Virus record (IMG/VR): IMGVR_UViG_3300009702_000045
Coordinates: 1-41,352 of that record
Reading direction: 5' to 3' (one strand)
Source of the DNA: a virus
Length of the DNA: 41,352 nt
Shown here: positions 39,680-41,352 of the stretch, one piece after another
How the letters are laid out: each line of letters starts with the position of its first letter
Numbering within the stretch: position 1 is the first letter of the stretch
Notes under the pieces: generated by a model
The model's database searches: none
The model's input: only the letters and a program-made list of their open reading frames with translations
Told to the model about the DNA's origin: nothing
Position numbers and translations under genes: made by a program

Positions 39680-39974
39680 ACCGCATCCTCCTTTGAGTAA
39701 GGGAAAGCCTATACCAAAGCAACCTCCACGCACTATCAGGAAGAGCTCTGACAAGCGGTATCAGCATCAGCCATGGTATATAAAGCTTTGGCGTAGGCGC
39801 TGGTATCTGGCAATACCTTATCGTGCAGTTAGGATCTACTTCCGTACCTCCAGAGATAAGATGTCATGGAGAAGTTGTTGGAGTGTGTCTAAAGGACTAG
39901 CTCAGGATCCTATGGAGTGGTGGTACACCATGGACGAAGTAAATGCCCACATAAGAGATAAATTTGACTGTTGA
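39669..39974 (+). CDS. Small basic Trp/Arg-rich protein, possible small terminase or DNA-binding factor
   Basis: The protein has 101 residues with a TTG start and AGGAG at 39658-39662. It is very basic and proline-rich at the N-terminus and rich in Trp, Tyr and Arg in the middle ('W-Y-I-K-L-W-R-R-R-W-Y-L'). It overlaps the terminase start. Position alone suggests a packaging partner, but no helix-turn-helix typical of small terminase is evident. Confidence 0.5.
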   Translation: MNSKPHPPLSKGKPIPKQPPRTIRKSSDKRYQHQPWYIKLWRRRWYLAIPYRAVRIYFRTSRDKMSWRSCWSVSKGLAQDPMEWWYTMDEVNAHIRDKFDC

Positions 39975-41352
39975 AATACATACTCCTAGTCCTATCATAC
40001 GCCCAGAAGATATCTCAATGGAGGACCTTAGGTATATGGCTAAGGATAGCTTCCCTCTATGGTGTCTTGCTCATGGGGCTCAGGTAGATAACAATCCCCT
40101 TGAGTTCGAGAACCATAGATATTTGCTGCCCATTTATGCTGACCAATCAAACGAAGTGGTCATGGCTAAGGCTGCTCAGCTTGGCGCAACTGTTTGGATG
40201 CTTCTCCGAGTTCTGTGGTGGCTGTGGTCACACCCCGGTCGTAAAGCAGGTTTCTACATGCCCAACAAAGAATTGGTGGACAACACCTCCGCCGACCGTC
40301 TTACACCTTTAATCAAGTCAGTGCCTCCTATTGCTGAGATTGCTGATCTTAATGATAAGCTGGGGTTGAGAAAGATTGGAAAGAGTTCTTTCTATCTCCT
40401 CCACTTGGGCGGTAAGTCTGCCAAAGACTCTGTTCCACTAGACTACGTTAGCTTTGACGAGATTCGTCTCTGCAGCGATAAGGATATTGACCAAACGCTG
40501 GAACGTATCTCCCATTCTCCATATAAGATGAAGCTTTATTCTTCTACTACTGGATTGCCCGGTTCAAATATTGATTTGCGGTTTAACATGGGAACGCAAT
40601 ATATGTGGATGGCTAAGTGTGGCTGTCCAGATGGTTGTAATCTTCCCCGCGTCTTTCCAGAGTGTGTGGTCCCAGATGATCCTCGCAGGCCAGGAGAAGT
40701 ATATCTGCGCTGTCCCAAGTGCAAGTATGAGATTAAAAGTCCCCAGAACGGTAGATACGAAGCTCACAATCCTGGAGCATCCTATAACAGTTATCATGTC
40801 TCCCAGCTAACTTCGAATTTCATCACGACCGGCGAGATCTGGGACTTCTGGAAGAGAACCACTAATAAGCAGGAGTTCTACAATGCTAAATTGGGCCTTC
40901 CATATGTAGATGCAGAAAACATGGGTGTCACCATGGATATTCTTAAATCTATTGTGAGAGAGGATCTTCCGTGGGCAGAGGCTAACAAGCCAGAGACTAA
41001 GACCGCTATGGGCATTGATCAGGGCGCTGGCTATCTTATGGTGACTATAGCTGACCAGAAAGACAATCACAAGCGTATTCGGCATGTAGAGATCGTAGAG
41101 CAGCACAATCCTGCTTACCGTGGACCAGAGGGTGAGATCGTTAGTCCATTTAACCGAGCTGCTGAGCTAATGAAGGAATATAATGTAGGTATCGCCGTAG
41201 TGGACGCCATGCCAAGTGTAAATGATGCGTTACAATTTGCTCGACAGTTTCCAGGTCGTGTGTTTCTTGCCTACTATGCAGACGGTAAGGAGATGGTACA
41301 GTGGAACGACAGGAGTAAATACAAGGAAACTATAAGGAAGGCTGGACCGCTC
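39964..41352 (+). CDS. Terminase large subunit, lambda GpA-type (3' partial)
   Basis: The frame is open from TTG 39964 to the window edge (463 codons). Residues of about 68-77 ('M-A-K-A-A-Q-L-G-A-T') form the deviant GpA-type Walker A. 'D-Y-V-S-F-D-E-I' is Walker B. Cys pairs (C-G-C, then C-P-K-C) form the family's zinc-like insert. 'G-I-D-Q-G-A-G-Y-L' and 'V-V-D-A-M-P' supply acidic residues of the nuclease domain. It powers genome packaging and cuts concatemers. ATG 40018 is an alternative start, but the preceding residues look native. Confidence 0.88.
   Translation, partial: MTVEIHTPSPIIRPEDISMEDLRYMAKDSFPLWCLAHGAQVDNNPLEFENHRYLLPIYADQSNEVVMAKAAQLGATVWMLLRVLWWLWSHPGRKAGFYMPNKELVDNTSADRLTPLIKSVPPIAEIADLNDKLGLRKIGKSSFYLLHLGGKSAKDSVPLDYVSFDEIRLCSDKDIDQTLERISHSPYKMKLYSSTTGLPGSNIDLRFNMGTQYMWMAKCGCPDGCNLPRVFPECVVPDDPRRPGEVYLRCPKCKYEIKSPQNGRYEAHNPGASYNSYHVSQLTSNFITTGEIWDFWKRTTNKQEFYNAKLGLPYVDAENMGVTMDILKSIVREDLPWAEANKPETKTAMGIDQGAGYLMVTIADQKDNHKRIRHVEIVEQHNPAYRGPEGEIVSPFNRAAELMKEYNVGIAVVDAMPSVNDALQFARQFPGRVFLAYYADGKEMVQWNDRSKYKETIRKAGPL

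Noticed and set aside
338-41106. Many minus-strand reading frames, some over 100 codons
   Set aside because: All lie opposite well-supported + strand genes, lack ribosome sites and known motifs, and mirror the codon structure of the real genes.
1-41352. tRNA genes, CRISPR arrays, integrase or att sites
   Set aside because: Intergenic gaps are all under about 115 nt, and no cloverleaf, spaced repeat array or recombinase motif was seen.

Overview
The window is one uninterrupted stretch of a tailed double-stranded DNA bacteriophage genome (Caudoviricetes). Every supported gene lies on the + strand. Genes are packed with ATGA, TAATG or short overlaps, and I see no tRNA, rRNA, integrase or repressor. 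Both edges cut genes: a tail-fibre-like gene at the 5' edge and the large terminase gene at the 3' edge. The host cannot be named. An export-signal lipoprotein and candidate spanin-like lysis proteins point to a Gram-negative host (inference).

Layout. 1-2966: fibre and adhesion proteins (beta-helix, LamG-like and Ig-like folds) with a holin-like membrane protein. 3007-4967: probable lysis cassette, namely a membrane coiled-coil protein, an exported coiled-coil protein with a C-terminal membrane segment, and a zinc amidase endolysin. 4967-18473: replication block with a UvsW-like helicase (intein), a J-domain protein, a DnaB/gp41-type helicase, a ClpX-type zinc-finger protein, a primase, dUTPase and a family A DNA polymerase (intein). 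18475-23751: recombination block with gp32-like SSB, a bacterial-type RecA, and a gp47/gp46 (Mre11/Rad50-like) pair. 23753-29497: nucleotide and accessory genes, including dNMP kinase, an HNH endonuclease, a lipoprotein, a PD-(D/E)XK nuclease, a sugar-epimerase-like protein and a cupin. A candidate sigma70-type promoter at 29503-29531 opens a second structural block (29549-35746) with two long fibre proteins. 35743-39974: HNH endonuclease, RNase HII, winged-helix protein, DegT-like protein, GIY-YIG endonuclease, ParB-like protein and a small basic protein. 39964 to the edge: lambda GpA-type terminase.

The replication machinery is a mosaic. It resembles the T4 plan (UvsW, gp41, gp61, gp32, gp46/47 and perhaps UvsY), but with a PolA-type polymerase, a bacterial-type RecA, RNase HII and a GpA-type terminase. 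Five selfish homing elements sit in 41 kb: two inteins, two HNH genes and one GIY-YIG gene. Both inteins sit directly after a catalytic lysine and before a threonine. All three free-standing endonucleases overlap both neighbours.

Four conserved genes carry in-frame stops: a zinc ribbon (TAA), the polymerase N-terminus (TGA), the Rad50/gp46 homologue (TAG, plus a +1 frameshift) and the epimerase-like gene (TAG). All three stop codons also end normal genes here, so sequence error, real decay or an unusual readthrough must be told apart. I favour error or decay.
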